NCBI RefSeq assembly: GCF_001006805.1
Contig: NZ_LN811353.1
Location: 111,509-175,508 of the forward strand
DNA length: 64,000 nucleotides
DNA from: Microvirga massiliensis
Lineage (GTDB): Bacteria > Pseudomonadota > Alphaproteobacteria > Rhizobiales > Beijerinckiaceae
Direction of reading: 5' to 3'
A program made the translations under genes and the position numbers. Of this stretch, positions 9,380-18,140 are shown piece by piece (the first letter of the stretch is position 1; each line of letters opens with the position of its first letter). Below the pieces are notes generated by a model. The model ran no database searches, was not told where the DNA came from, and worked only from the letters and a program-made list of their open reading frames with translations.

Positions 9380-9755
9380 CCGGTCTGCCCCGCCGAGGTG
9401 AGGCTCCTCGGCAGGCTCTCGTCCAGCCGCGCTTGCTCCGAGGCAGGCGAGGGAGTCCCTCTCAGGGACGAGGTGACGATTTCACCTTGTTTCCCTGCGG
9501 GTTTTACCCTATGTCGACACCTCTCTCCGATCGCTGGTCGCGGCTGGGGCCTTTTGGCACGCCCGTATCGGTCCTCCTTTAGACGGTGATCCGGGAGATC
9601 GTTACGTTTCCGTCCGTCGACGATGCGCCGGCCCGCTCATGAAGCGGCACGCCATGGACCAGGCCCAAGAGGGGCGTCCCTGGCAGCGATGGATGGAAGC
9701 GGCCCGTGACACGAGCCGCCGGCGCCGCCCCGAGATGGGCCATTCAGGAGAATGC
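9380..9755. other. Intergenic region before rpsA, no gene recognised
   Basis: These 376 bases separate the catabolic operon from rpsA. A 7-bp inverted repeat (gccgagg / cctcggc, 9392-9412) lies 12 bp after the cupin stop. It could end the operon transcript, but it has no T-run. Short open frames here show no family resemblance. The rpsA promoter should lie in the second half. The Shine-Dalgarno for rpsA is caggag at 9745-9750. Confidence 0.6.
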
Positions 9756-11459
9756 ATGTCAGCACAATTGCAAACGGCGCCGAGCCGCGAGGATTTCGCA
9801 GCCCTGCTCGAGGAATCCTTCCGCGAGTCGGAGATTCATGAAGGTTCCGTCGTCAAGGGAACCGTGGTCGCGATCGAGAAGGACGTCGCGGTCATCGATA
9901 TCGGCGCCAAGACCGAGGGCCGCGTGGCCCTGAAGGAATTCACCGGCCCCGGACGCGACCAGACGCTCAATGTCGGCGACGAGGTCGAGGTCTATGTCGA
10001 GCGCATCGAGAACGCGCTGGGCGAGGCCGTCATTTCCCGCGACAAGGCTCGCCGCGAGGAATCGTGGGTGAAGCTCGAGAAGGCGTTCGAGAGCAACGAG
10101 CGCGTCAACGGCGTCATCTTCAACCAAGTCAAGGGCGGCTACACGGTCGACCTCGACGGCGCGGTGGCCTTCCTGCCCCGCTCGCAGGTCGATATCCGCC
10201 CGGTCCGCGACGTCACCCCGCTCATGGGCGTTCCGCAGCCGTTCCAGATCCTCAAGATGGATCGCCGGCGCGGCAACATCGTGGTCTCCCGCCGCACGGT
10301 GCTCGAGGAGAGCCGGGCCGAGCAGCGCTCCGAGCTCGTGGCGAACCTCGAGGAAGGCCAGGTCATCGACGGCGTGGTCAAGAACATCACCGAATACGGT
10401 GCGTTCGTCGACCTCGGCGGCATCGACGGGCTCCTGCACGTCACCGACATGGCATGGCGCCGCGTCAATCACCCGAGCGAGGTGGTCAATATCGGCCAGA
10501 CCGTGAAGGTGAAGATCATCAAGATCAACCACGAGACGCACCGCATCTCGCTCGGCATCAAGCAGCTTCTGGCCGATCCGTGGGAGGGCATCGCCGCCCG
10601 CTATCCGGTCGGGGCGAAGCTCAAGGGTCGCGTCACGAACATCACCGATTACGGCGCGTTCGTGGAGCTCGAGCCGGGGATCGAGGGCCTCATCCACGTC
10701 TCCGAGATGTCCTGGACGAAGAAGAACGTCCATCCGGGCAAGATCGTCTCCACCTCCCAGGAGGTTGAGGTGGTCATTCTCGAGGTCGATGCGGTCAAGC
10801 GGCGGATCTCGCTCGGTCTCAAGCAGACCCTGCAGAACCCGTGGGAAGCCTTCGCCGAGAAGCACCCCGTCGGCTCGACCGTCGAGGGCGAGGTCAAGAA
10901 CAAGACCGAGTTCGGCCTGTTCATCGGCCTCGAAGGCGATGTGGACGGCATGGTCCACCTCTCCGACCTCGACTGGAACCGTCCCGGCGAGCAGGTCATC
11001 GACGACTTCAAGAAGGGCGATATCGTGCGCGCCCAGGTCCTCGACGTCGACGTCGAGAAGGAGCGCATCTCGCTCGGCATCAAGCAGCTCGCGGGTGATC
11101 CCTTTGCGGAAGCCGGCGAGATCAAGCGCGGCCAGATCGTCACCTGCGAGATTCTCGAGGTGAAGGATTCCGGCCTCGAGGTGAAGATCGTCGACACCGA
11201 CCTGACGACCTTCATCAAGCGCGCCGAACTCGCCCGCGATCGCGCCGACCAGCGTCCCGAGCGATTCGCGCCCGGCGAGAAGGTCGATGCCCGCGTGACG
11301 CAGTTCGACCGCAAGGCGCGCCGCGTGACCCTCTCGATCAAGGCGCTCGAGATGGCCGAGGAGAAGGAGGCGATCGCCCAGTACGGCTCGACCGACTCCG
11401 GCGCGTCGCTCGGCGACATCCTCGGTGCGGCCCTCAAGGCCCGCACCGACAAGAAGTAA
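9756..11459 (+). CDS. rpsA: 30S ribosomal protein S1
   Basis: A 567-residue ribosomal protein S1, which binds mRNA and helps place it on the 30S subunit. Six S1 (OB-fold) repeats are visible, each ending in a phrase such as RISLGIKQL. The fullest are the third and fourth (ITEYGAFVDLGGIDGLLHVTDMAW and ITDYGAFVELEPGIEGLIHVSEMSW, each 20-24 residues long, quoted as landmarks). The open frame extends upstream to 9639, but MSAQLQTAPSREDFAALLEE at 9756 is the normal start, 6 bp after caggag. A strong terminator follows. In many Rhizobiales cmk precedes rpsA; here a catabolic operon does. Confidence 0.97.
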   Translation: MSAQLQTAPSREDFAALLEESFRESEIHEGSVVKGTVVAIEKDVAVIDIGAKTEGRVALKEFTGPGRDQTLNVGDEVEVYVERIENALGEAVISRDKARREESWVKLEKAFESNERVNGVIFNQVKGGYTVDLDGAVAFLPRSQVDIRPVRDVTPLMGVPQPFQILKMDRRRGNIVVSRRTVLEESRAEQRSELVANLEEGQVIDGVVKNITEYGAFVDLGGIDGLLHVTDMAWRRVNHPSEVVNIGQTVKVKIIKINHETHRISLGIKQLLADPWEGIAARYPVGAKLKGRVTNITDYGAFVELEPGIEGLIHVSEMSWTKKNVHPGKIVSTSQEVEVVILEVDAVKRRISLGLKQTLQNPWEAFAEKHPVGSTVEGEVKNKTEFGLFIGLEGDVDGMVHLSDLDWNRPGEQVIDDFKKGDIVRAQVLDVDVEKERISLGIKQLAGDPFAEAGEIKRGQIVTCEILEVKDSGLEVKIVDTDLTTFIKRAELARDRADQRPERFAPGEKVDARVTQFDRKARRVTLSIKALEMAEEKEAIAQYGSTDSGASLGDILGAALKARTDKK

Positions 11460-11467
11460 GATGCCGC

Positions 11468-11541
11468 CCCGGGCCCATGAGCCCGGGTCGCATCCCATCG
11501 ATTATCCTGGAGGCCCGCGCGTCCGTCGCGCGGGCTTTCTT
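11468..11541 (+). terminator. Rho-independent terminator after rpsA
   Basis: Two hairpins follow the rpsA stop. The first (cccgggc, 11468-11474, with gcccggg, 11481-11487) has a 6-nt loop. The second is a 9-bp stem (gcccgcgcg, 11513-11521, with cgcgcgggc, 11527-11535) with a 5-nt loop, immediately followed by tttctt. The second is a classical intrinsic terminator; the first may add to it. Confidence 0.85.
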
Positions 11542-11765
11542 GTATCCTGCGCAATCCCACCGGCATTCACGGCCGAGCCGATTGGCGGGCTGGCAGACAT
11601 GAACTGCCGGACGGGTGTTCCACCCCGTGGCCTGATGCTCTAATGTCCCCCGCACGTCGTGCCCCGGGTTTTCCGCCCTTCCCATTTCGGGCGGAACTCC
11701 TAACTGCGCGGTCCGGGCCGCGGGAGCCTGCTCCGGGGTCGACCTTCTCGTACGGATTCAGATCA
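11542..11765. other. sppA upstream region, no gene recognised
   Basis: About 220 bases between the rpsA terminator and sppA. The sppA frame is open upstream to 11643, but those residues (Pro/Arg-rich) do not look like signal peptide peptidase. The region probably holds the promoter of the sppA-ihfB group. No clear motif was recognised. Confidence 0.5.
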
Positions 11766-12728
11766 ATGGACCCCGAAGCACTCGTCGATCGCCGCCGCCT
11801 GCGTCGCAAGATCTCGTTCTGGCGCGTGGTCGGCTTCCTGTCCCTGATCGTTGCCGTGGTGGCCCTGTCCTATGTGTTCCTTCGCGAGGAGGGCGTTCCG
11901 GTCGGCCAATCCCATATCGCGCGCGTGTCGATCGACGGGTTCATCGGGGATTCCCGGCGGCACACGGAATTGTTCCGCCGGGTCGGCGAGGCGCGTTCCG
12001 TGGCCGGCGTCGTCGTCTCCATCGACAGCCCCGGCGGGACAACGACAGGCGCCGAAGAACTCTTCCGGGGTCTGCGCCGGCTCGCGGAAAAGAAACCGAT
12101 GGTTGCATTCGTCGACGGCACCGCGGCTTCGGGCGGCTACATCACGGCCCTTGCGGCCGATCGCATCGTCGCGCGCGAGACGTCGATCGTCGGCTCGATC
12201 GGCGTGATCCTGCAATACCCGCAGGTTTCCGAACTGCTCACCAAGCTCGGCGTCCAGGTCGAGGAGGTCAAGTCCAGTCCTCTGAAGGCCGAGCCGAGCG
12301 GCTTCCGGCCGACGCCCCCCGAAGCGCGTGCGGCGCTGCAGCAGGTCGTGAACGATACCTACGAGTGGTTCAAGAATCTGGTCGGCACGCGGCGTCATTT
12401 CGAGCCTGCCGAACTCGCGCGCGTGTCGGACGGGCGCGTCTTCAATGGCCGTCAGGGGCTCGAGTTGAAGCTCGTCGATGAGCTCGGAACAGAACGTGAC
12501 GCCATCGCATGGCTCGAGCGCGAAAAGGGGGTGTCGCGTGATCTTCCCGTGCGTGACTGGAAGCCGCGCAGCGACAGAGATTTCTCGTTGTTCGCCTATG
12601 CTGCGCAGGGTGCGGATCTTCTGGGCTGGCGCGAGATCGGTGCGGCGTTGCGCGAAACCGGTGCCGCTCTATCTGTCCGACAGCTTGACGGGCTGTTGGC
12701 CGTCTGGCACCCTGCCTCCGAAAAATGA
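11766..12728 (+). CDS. sppA: Signal peptide peptidase SppA, short type (family S49)
   Basis: A 320-residue membrane-anchored serine protease that degrades cleaved signal peptides. One N-terminal transmembrane segment (about residues 19-40, FWRVVGFLSLIVAVVALSYV) is followed by the periplasmic protease domain. The nucleophile Ser is in DGTAASGGYITALAADRI and the general-base Lys in SSPLKAEPSG, matching the Ser/Lys dyad of the short SppA class. The start MDPEALVDRRRLRRK at 11766 gives the usual basic N-terminus. It lies 35 bp upstream of ihfB, an arrangement usual in Rhizobiales. Confidence 0.93.
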   Translation: MDPEALVDRRRLRRKISFWRVVGFLSLIVAVVALSYVFLREEGVPVGQSHIARVSIDGFIGDSRRHTELFRRVGEARSVAGVVVSIDSPGGTTTGAEELFRGLRRLAEKKPMVAFVDGTAASGGYITALAADRIVARETSIVGSIGVILQYPQVSELLTKLGVQVEEVKSSPLKAEPSGFRPTPPEARAALQQVVNDTYEWFKNLVGTRRHFEPAELARVSDGRVFNGRQGLELKLVDELGTERDAIAWLEREKGVSRDLPVRDWKPRSDRDFSLFAYAAQGADLLGWREIGAALRETGAALSVRQLDGLLAVWHPASEK

Positions 12729-12763
12729 CGTATTGACAAAGACCTAGCGACGGCCAGCCCATC

Positions 12764-13081
12764 ATGATCAAGTCGGAACTGGTGCTCAGGATCGCTGAGC
12801 GCAACCCGCATCTTTATCAGCGTGACGTCGAGAACATCGTGAATGCGATCCTCGACACGATCGCGACTGCTCTGGCCAACGGCGACCGTGTCGAGTTGCG
12901 CGGCTTCGGCGCTTTCTCCGTCAAGAAGCGTGATGCGCGAACCGGCCGGAACCCGCGCACAGGCGAGACGGTGGCCGTCTCCGAGAAAGTGATTCCCGTG
13001 TTCAAGACCGGCAAGGAGATGCGCCTGCGCCTCAATGCGGTTCCGCCCAAGAAGGCGAAGCTCGCGGCCGGTGCTCGCTAA
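12764..13081 (+). CDS. ihfB: Integration host factor subunit beta
   Basis: A 105-residue DNA-bending protein of the HU/IHF family. It opens [17 protein letters not shown], has the [14 protein letters not shown] turn and the arm motif [14 protein letters not shown], and ends in [11 protein letters not shown]. The C-terminal extension (AKLAAGAR) is short and basic. Forms a heterodimer with IhfA, which is not in the window. It is preceded by sppA and followed after 15 bp by the lapA-like gene. Confidence 0.97.
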   Translation: MIKSELVLRIAERNPHLYQRDVENIVNAILDTIATALANGDRVELRGFGAFSVKKRDARTGRNPRTGETVAVSEKVIPVFKTGKEMRLRLNAVPPKKAKLAAGAR

Positions 13082-13096
13082 AAACAGGATTTCTCC

Positions 13097-13462
13097 ATGA
13101 TCCGCTTTCTCAAGGCCCTGGTCCTGCTGCCGGTCGCGATCATCGTCATCCTGCTCGCGGTGGCGAACCGCGGCCCGGTGTTGCTCTCGCTCGATCCGTT
13201 CTCTCAGGAAGTCCCGGAGATCGCCTTCGAGGTGCCTCTCTATGCGGTGATTTTCGCGTCGGTGATGGTCGGCGTCGTGATTGGTGGCATTGCAGCCTGG
13301 GTCGCGCAGCGGCCGAACCGCCAGGAGCGCCGCCGCTACCGGCGCGAGGCGAGCCTTCTTCGCCGGGAGGCGGATCGCGTCCGGACCGAATCCGCGCGGC
13401 GCCGGGAAAACCAGGAGGCGAGGAACCTTCCGGCGCTGCCCTCTGCTGCACCTCAGGCGTGA
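13097..13462 (+). CDS. LapA-domain (DUF1049) membrane protein
   Basis: A 121-residue inner-membrane protein with two hydrophobic segments (about residues 5-24 and 47-70) and an Arg-rich C-terminal tail that could form a coiled coil (EASLLRREADRVRTES). It matches the lipopolysaccharide-assembly protein A domain family (DUF1049), usually found next to ihfB in this order. In E. coli LapA works with LapB in LpxC turnover; no LapB-like region is seen here. The stop overlaps a possible GTG start of the next gene. Confidence 0.8.
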   Translation: MIRFLKALVLLPVAIIVILLAVANRGPVLLSLDPFSQEVPEIAFEVPLYAVIFASVMVGVVIGGIAAWVAQRPNRQERRRYRREASLLRREADRVRTESARRRENQEARNLPALPSAAPQA

Positions 13463-13470
13463 GCGGTCCG

Positions 13471-14427
13471 ATGCGGGTCATTACGGCGTCGGAGATCGAC
13501 GCCGCTCTCACCTTCGAGAGCCTTATCGAGGCCGTGAAGGAGGCGTTTCTGGGTGACGTGGTCGTTCCGGCCCGCCATCATCACGATATGGAACAGCCCG
13601 CCGGTGCCACCGCGACGCTGCTGCTGATGCCGGCCTGGACGGGGGCGACAAGCCCCGAAGGCTTCATAGGCGTGAAGGTCCTGTCCGTGTTTCCGGACAA
13701 CGGCGCGCGCGGACTTCCGAGCATTCAGGGCACCTATATCCTCCTCGATGGCCGGACCGGGGTTCCGCACGCTGCCCTTGACGGCAGCCGGCTGACTGTC
13801 TGGCGCACCGCCGCAGCTTCGGCGCTGGCTGCCCGTCATCTCGCCCATCCGGAGGCGTCGCGGATGGTGATGGTCGGGGCTGGTGCTCTCGCGCCCTTTC
13901 TGATCCGTGCGCATCGAAGCCAGCGGCCCATCCGGGACGTCAAGCTCTGGAATCACAGGCCCGAACGCGCCGTCGCACTCGCTGCGCAACTCGCCGCGGA
14001 AGGGCTTCCGGTCGCCGCGACGGAGGATCTTGAAACGGCCGTTCGCGAAGCCGATCTCGTCTCCTGCGCGACCCTGTCGGGAGTTCCGATCGTCAAGGGC
14101 GCCTGGCTGAAGGAGGGCGCGCATCTCGACCTCGTGGGCGCCTTCAGCCCGCGGATGCGCGAGGCGGATGATCATGCGTTGCAGCGCAGCGAGGTCTATG
14201 TCGATACGCCTGTGGCCCTGAGCGAAGGGGGCGATGTCGCGCTCGCTCTCGCTTCGGGCGCCATCGACCGAGATCACGTGCGCGGAACACTCGTGGATCT
14301 CTGTCGTGAAGGGGGCGTGAGAAACCGTGCGCCCGGGGCGATCACGGTGTTCAAGTCCGTCGGTGCGGCTATCGAGGATCTCGCAGCGGCTCAACTCGTC
14401 TGGCGCCAAATCTCCGGCGTCGCGTAA
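13471..14427 (+). CDS. Ornithine cyclodeaminase / mu-crystallin family protein
   Basis: A 318-residue NAD(P)-dependent protein of the OCD/mu-crystallin family (ornithine cyclodeaminase, alanine dehydrogenase, ketimine reductase). The dinucleotide-binding loop reads MVMVGAGALAPFLIRAHRS, less canonical than GxGxxA. GVKVLSVFPDNGARGLPSIQG and the DLVGAFSPRMREADD segment are typical. ATG 13471 was chosen; GTG 13459, overlapping the lapA stop (GTGA), would add four residues and give coupling. Substrate is unclear; true ornithine cyclodeaminases cannot be told from other members by eye. It interrupts the usual lapA-trpF adjacency. Confidence 0.85.
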   Translation: MRVITASEIDAALTFESLIEAVKEAFLGDVVVPARHHHDMEQPAGATATLLLMPAWTGATSPEGFIGVKVLSVFPDNGARGLPSIQGTYILLDGRTGVPHAALDGSRLTVWRTAAASALAARHLAHPEASRMVMVGAGALAPFLIRAHRSQRPIRDVKLWNHRPERAVALAAQLAAEGLPVAATEDLETAVREADLVSCATLSGVPIVKGAWLKEGAHLDLVGAFSPRMREADDHALQRSEVYVDTPVALSEGGDVALALASGAIDRDHVRGTLVDLCREGGVRNRAPGAITVFKSVGAAIEDLAAAQLVWRQISGVA

Positions 14428-14435
14428 CGGCTTTC

Positions 14436-15104
14436 ATGGACGGTTTCGTCAAGATCTGCGGCCTGTCGACGGCTGACGCCTTGAGCGCTGCGCTCGAGGC
14501 GGGCGCCGACATGGTGGGCTTCGTGCGCTTCGCGCGCAGTCCGCGGCACATCCCGCTCGACATCGGCCATGCTCTGTCCGCGGCCGCGGCAGGTCGTGCC
14601 CAGCGCGTCCTACTCATGGTCGATCCGAGCGATGCCGAACTCGACGAGGCGGTGGGCGCGATTGGGCCCGACTGGGTTCAACTGCACGGCCGGGAAAGTC
14701 CGGAGCGGGTCGCGGCAATCCGCGCGCGGGGCAGGCCGGTCCTGAAGGCGGTCGGGATCGCGGGACCGGAGGACATTGCCTGGGCCCAGACCTATCGCGC
14801 CGTTGCCGACGCCCTGCTGCTCGATGCGAAATCCCCACCCGGCGGTCTCCCAGGCGGCAACGGGCTCGCCTTCGACTGGCGCCTCCTGGCCGGGCTTGAC
14901 CCCGCGATGAAGTTCATGCTGTCAGGGGGGCTCGACGCCGGGAGCGTCGGGGAAGCCATCGCGCTGACGGGCGCCCGTGCCGTGGACGTCTCGTCCGGGG
15001 TCGAGGCGCGGCCCGGGGTGAAGGATCCCGAGCGCATCAGGGCTTTCGTGAGAGCCGCCCGCGCGGCCCTTTCCGCCAACCAGACCAGGGCAGGCAGGAC
15101 GTGA
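14436..15104 (+). CDS. trpF: Phosphoribosylanthranilate isomerase
   Basis: A 222-residue TIM-barrel enzyme for the third step of tryptophan synthesis (PRA to CdRP). It starts FVKICGLS, containing the catalytic Cys. The barrel strand [22 protein letters not shown] and the C-terminal phosphate-binding [14 protein letters not shown] and VDVSSGVE with the catalytic Asp are all present. The stop overlaps the GTG start of trpB by 4 bp. trpF, trpB and trpA form one unit, while trpE, G, D and C lie elsewhere, as usual in Rhizobiales. Confidence 0.96.
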   Translation: MDGFVKICGLSTADALSAALEAGADMVGFVRFARSPRHIPLDIGHALSAAAAGRAQRVLLMVDPSDAELDEAVGAIGPDWVQLHGRESPERVAAIRARGRPVLKAVGIAGPEDIAWAQTYRAVADALLLDAKSPPGGLPGGNGLAFDWRLLAGLDPAMKFMLSGGLDAGSVGEAIALTGARAVDVSSGVEARPGVKDPERIRAFVRAARAALSANQTRAGRT

Positions 15105-16321
15105 GCGTTCCGCAGACACCGAATTCCTTTCGCACCGGCCCGGACGAGCGCGGCCATTTCGGACTCTATGGCGGCCGGTTCGTCGCCGAAACACTCATGC
15201 CGCTCGTGCTCGAGCTCGAGAAGGCCTACGCGGAAGCCAAGGACGACCCGGCCTTCCAGGGCGAGATGGCATCCTACCTCACGCACTATGTGGGACGTCC
15301 GAGCCCGCTCTATTTCGCGGAGCGCCTGACCGAGCACCTTGGCGGCGCGAAGGTCTACTTCAAGCGCGAGGAGCTCAATCACACGGGCTCGCACAAGGTG
15401 AACAACGTCCTTGGGCAGATCCTTCTCGCGCGCCGCATGGGCAAGCGCAGGATCATCGCCGAGACGGGAGCCGGCCAGCACGGCGTCGCGACCGCGACGC
15501 TCTGCGCGCGCTTCGGCCTTGATTGCGTCGTCTACATGGGCGCGGTCGATGTCGAGCGGCAGAAGCCGAACGTGTTCCGCATGAACATGCTCGGCGCGCA
15601 GGTGGTCGCTGTTCAGTCCGGCTCGCGCACGCTGAAGGACGCGATGAACGAGGCTTTGCGCGACTGGGTCACCAATGTCGCCGATACCTTCTACTGCATC
15701 GGCACGGTTGCAGGCCCGCATCCCTATCCCGCGATGGTGCGCGATCTCCAGAGCGTGATCGGCCGCGAGACGCGCGAGCAGATGATGGAGGCCGAAGGAC
15801 GCCTCCCCGACAGCCTCATCGCGGCCGTCGGCGGCGGCTCCAATGCGATCGGCCTGTTCCATCCGTTCCTCGACGACCGCAACATCGAGATCTACGGTGT
15901 CGAAGCATCCGGACACGGCCTCTCGTCCGGGCTCCATGCCGCCTCGATCACCGGCGGCCGTCCCGGCGTGCTGCACGGCAACCGCACCTATCTCCTCATG
16001 GACGATGACGGTCAGATCAAGGACGCGCATTCGATCTCGGCCGGGCTCGACTATCCGGGCATCGGGCCCGAGCATGCCTGGCTGAACGATATCGGCCGCG
16101 TGACCTATCTCTCGGCAACCGACGAAGAGGCGCTCGCCGCCTTTCAGCTCTGCAGCCGGCTCGAGGGAATCATCCCCGCACTGGAGCCGAGCCATGCGCT
16201 TGCCAAAGTCATCGAACTCGCTCCGAAGAAGCCGCGCGACCATCTCATGGTGGTGAATCTCAGCGGTCGCGGCGACAAGGACATCTTCACGGTCGCGGAG
16301 CACCTCGGAGGACAGCTGTGA
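15101..16321 (+). CDS. trpB: Tryptophan synthase beta chain
   Basis: A 406-residue PLP enzyme that condenses indole with serine. The PLP lysine lies in [13 protein letters not shown], preceded by YFKREELN; the phosphate-binding glycine loop is [24 protein letters not shown] carries the catalytic Glu region. Starts at GTG 15101 overlapping the trpF stop (GTGA), and its own stop overlaps the GTG start of trpA, giving a tightly coupled trpFBA unit. Works as an alpha2-beta2 complex with TrpA. Confidence 0.97.
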   Translation: MSVPQTPNSFRTGPDERGHFGLYGGRFVAETLMPLVLELEKAYAEAKDDPAFQGEMASYLTHYVGRPSPLYFAERLTEHLGGAKVYFKREELNHTGSHKVNNVLGQILLARRMGKRRIIAETGAGQHGVATATLCARFGLDCVVYMGAVDVERQKPNVFRMNMLGAQVVAVQSGSRTLKDAMNEALRDWVTNVADTFYCIGTVAGPHPYPAMVRDLQSVIGRETREQMMEAEGRLPDSLIAAVGGGSNAIGLFHPFLDDRNIEIYGVEASGHGLSSGLHAASITGGRPGVLHGNRTYLLMDDDGQIKDAHSISAGLDYPGIGPEHAWLNDIGRVTYLSATDEEALAAFQLCSRLEGIIPALEPSHALAKVIELAPKKPRDHLMVVNLSGRGDKDIFTVAEHLGGQL

Positions 16322-17157
16322 CTGCACGGATCGAGCGCCGCTTCGCACAATGCCGCGCCGAGGGACGAGCGGCGCTCGTGACCTACACCATGGCCGGCGA
16401 TCCGGATCCGGATACCTCGCTCGCCATTCTGCAGGCATTGCCTCGTGCGGGCGCCGACATCGTCGAGTTCGGCCTGCCCTTCTCGGATCCGATGGCCGAT
16501 GGTCCAACCATCCAGGCCGCGGGCCTTCGGGCCCTGAAGGCCGGTCAGAATACGATCCGCACGCTCGACCTCGTGCGTCGCTTCCGGGCTCAGGATGCGG
16601 ACACGCCCGTCATCCTGATGGGGTATTTCAACCCGATCTTCATCTACGGCGTGGAGCGCTTCCTCGAAGACGCGAAACAGGCGGGCGTCGATGGTCTCAT
16701 CGTCGTCGACCAGCCGCCCGAGGAGGACGAAGAGCTCTGCCTGCCCGCCCTGCGCGCCGGGCTCGCTTTCATTCGCCTCGCGACCCCGACGACGGATGAC
16801 CGGCGTCTGCCGACCGTTCTCGCGAACACGGCCGGTTTCGTCTACTACGTGTCCATCACGGGCATTACCGGAGCCGCGACGCCGGATTTCGGCCAGGTGA
16901 GCACGGCGGTCGAGCGCATCAAGCGCCACACCCCGTTACCAGTGGTCGTCGGATTCGGCGTCAAGACGGGCGAGCATGCCGCCGCCATTGCTGAAGGAGC
17001 CGACGGCGTCGTTGTGGGCTCCGCGCTCGTGAACGCGGTGCGCGCCTCGCTCGACGAGGAGGGACAGGCCACCGATCGCACGGTCGAGGCCGTTGCCTCG
17101 CTCGTACGCTCGCTCGCAACGGGCGTTCGCTCGGTTCGCAAGGCGGAAGCGGCGTAA
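16318..17157 (+). CDS. trpA: Tryptophan synthase alpha chain
   Basis: A 279-residue TIM-barrel subunit that cleaves indole-3-glycerol phosphate. The catalytic Glu is in [18 protein letters not shown] and the catalytic Asp in [14 protein letters not shown]. The phosphate-binding end is [19 protein letters not shown] 16318 overlaps the trpB stop. The C-terminus carries about ten more residues than the E. coli protein. Confidence 0.97.
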   Translation: MTARIERRFAQCRAEGRAALVTYTMAGDPDPDTSLAILQALPRAGADIVEFGLPFSDPMADGPTIQAAGLRALKAGQNTIRTLDLVRRFRAQDADTPVILMGYFNPIFIYGVERFLEDAKQAGVDGLIVVDQPPEEDEELCLPALRAGLAFIRLATPTTDDRRLPTVLANTAGFVYYVSITGITGAATPDFGQVSTAVERIKRHTPLPVVVGFGVKTGEHAAAIAEGADGVVVGSALVNAVRASLDEEGQATDRTVEAVASLVRSLATGVRSVRKAEAA

Positions 17158-17227
17158 CGCACCCGCCATTGCGGGCTCTGCGCGAGATCGCGGGCGAGCT
17201 CAGCACAGCTGAAAGGGTTCGAGTCAC

Positions 17228-18133
17228 ATGAACTGGATCTCGGAAGTCGTCAGGCCGCGGATCAAGACGCTGTTCAAGCGCGAGTCGCCGGACAATCTCT
17301 GGATCAAGTGCCCGGATACCGGACAGGTCGTCTTCCATAAGGATGTCGAGGCCAATCTCTGGGTCATTCCGGGCTCGAACCATCACCTGCGCCTGACCGC
17401 GACGCAGCGTCTGAAGCAGATCTTCGACGAAGGCACCTGGCTCGATGTTCCGCTCCCCGATGCGCCCGTCGATCCGCTGAAGTTCCGCGACGAGAAGCGC
17501 TACATCGATCGCCTCAAGGATGCGCGGACGAAAACCGGCCAGCAGGATGCGTTCAAGATCGGTTTCGGCCGGGTCGACGAGCTGCCGATGACGGTCGCCG
17601 TCCAGGATTTCGCCTTCATGGGCGGTTCCCTCGGCATGGCGGCCGGCGAGGCTTTCATCAAGGGCGCGGAGACGGCGCTCGACAAACGCACGCCCTATCT
17701 GCTGTTCGCGGCCTCCGGCGGGGCCCGCATGCAGGAAGGAATCCTGTCGCTCATGCAGATGCCGCGCACGACGGTAATGGTGCGACGCCTGCGCGAGGCG
17801 CGGCTGCCCTATATCGTCGTGCTGACCAATCCGACGACCGGTGGCGTCACAGCGTCCTACGCGATGCTGGGCGACGTCCATCTCGCGGAGCCCGGCGCAT
17901 TGATCGGCTTCGCGGGCCCACGCGTGATCGAGCAGACCATTCGCGAGAAGCTTCCCGACGGCTTCCAGCGCGCCGAATACCTGCGCGACCACGGCATGGT
18001 CGACATGGTGGTGCATCGGCACGATCTGAAGGAAACGGTTGCACGCCTCGCGCGACTCCTCACCAAGGCTGAACCCGGCCCGGTGAGAAGCGAGCGGCCG
18101 AGCCACGAGGGTGAGCCGCTCGAGGCGGCCTGA
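17228..18133 (+). CDS. accD: Acetyl-CoA carboxylase carboxyltransferase subunit beta
   Basis: A 301-residue beta subunit of the carboxyltransferase that makes malonyl-CoA for fatty acid synthesis. The crotonase-type core is complete ([24 protein letters not shown] read in parts; [27 protein letters not shown]). In the N-terminal zinc-ribbon region only one of four cysteines remains (IKCPDTGQ, then WVIPGSNHH), a pattern I recall from other Rhizobiales AccD proteins, so zinc binding is doubtful. It lies between trpA and folC, as in relatives. Confidence 0.96.
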   Translation: MNWISEVVRPRIKTLFKRESPDNLWIKCPDTGQVVFHKDVEANLWVIPGSNHHLRLTATQRLKQIFDEGTWLDVPLPDAPVDPLKFRDEKRYIDRLKDARTKTGQQDAFKIGFGRVDELPMTVAVQDFAFMGGSLGMAAGEAFIKGAETALDKRTPYLLFAASGGARMQEGILSLMQMPRTTVMVRRLREARLPYIVVLTNPTTGGVTASYAMLGDVHLAEPGALIGFAGPRVIEQTIREKLPDGFQRAEYLRDHGMVDMVVHRHDLKETVARLARLLTKAEPGPVRSERPSHEGEPLEAA

Positions 18134-18140
18134 TACGCGC

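Noticed and set aside
9398..9589. 63-residue frame between the cupin gene and rpsA
   Set aside because: Starts inside a hairpin, has no family resemblance and lies where regulatory sequence for rpsA is expected.
17190..17227. Possible tRNA T-arm (gggttcgagtcac) before accD
   Set aside because: No acceptor stem, anticodon arm or 3' CCA can be fitted around it, and it directly precedes the accD start.
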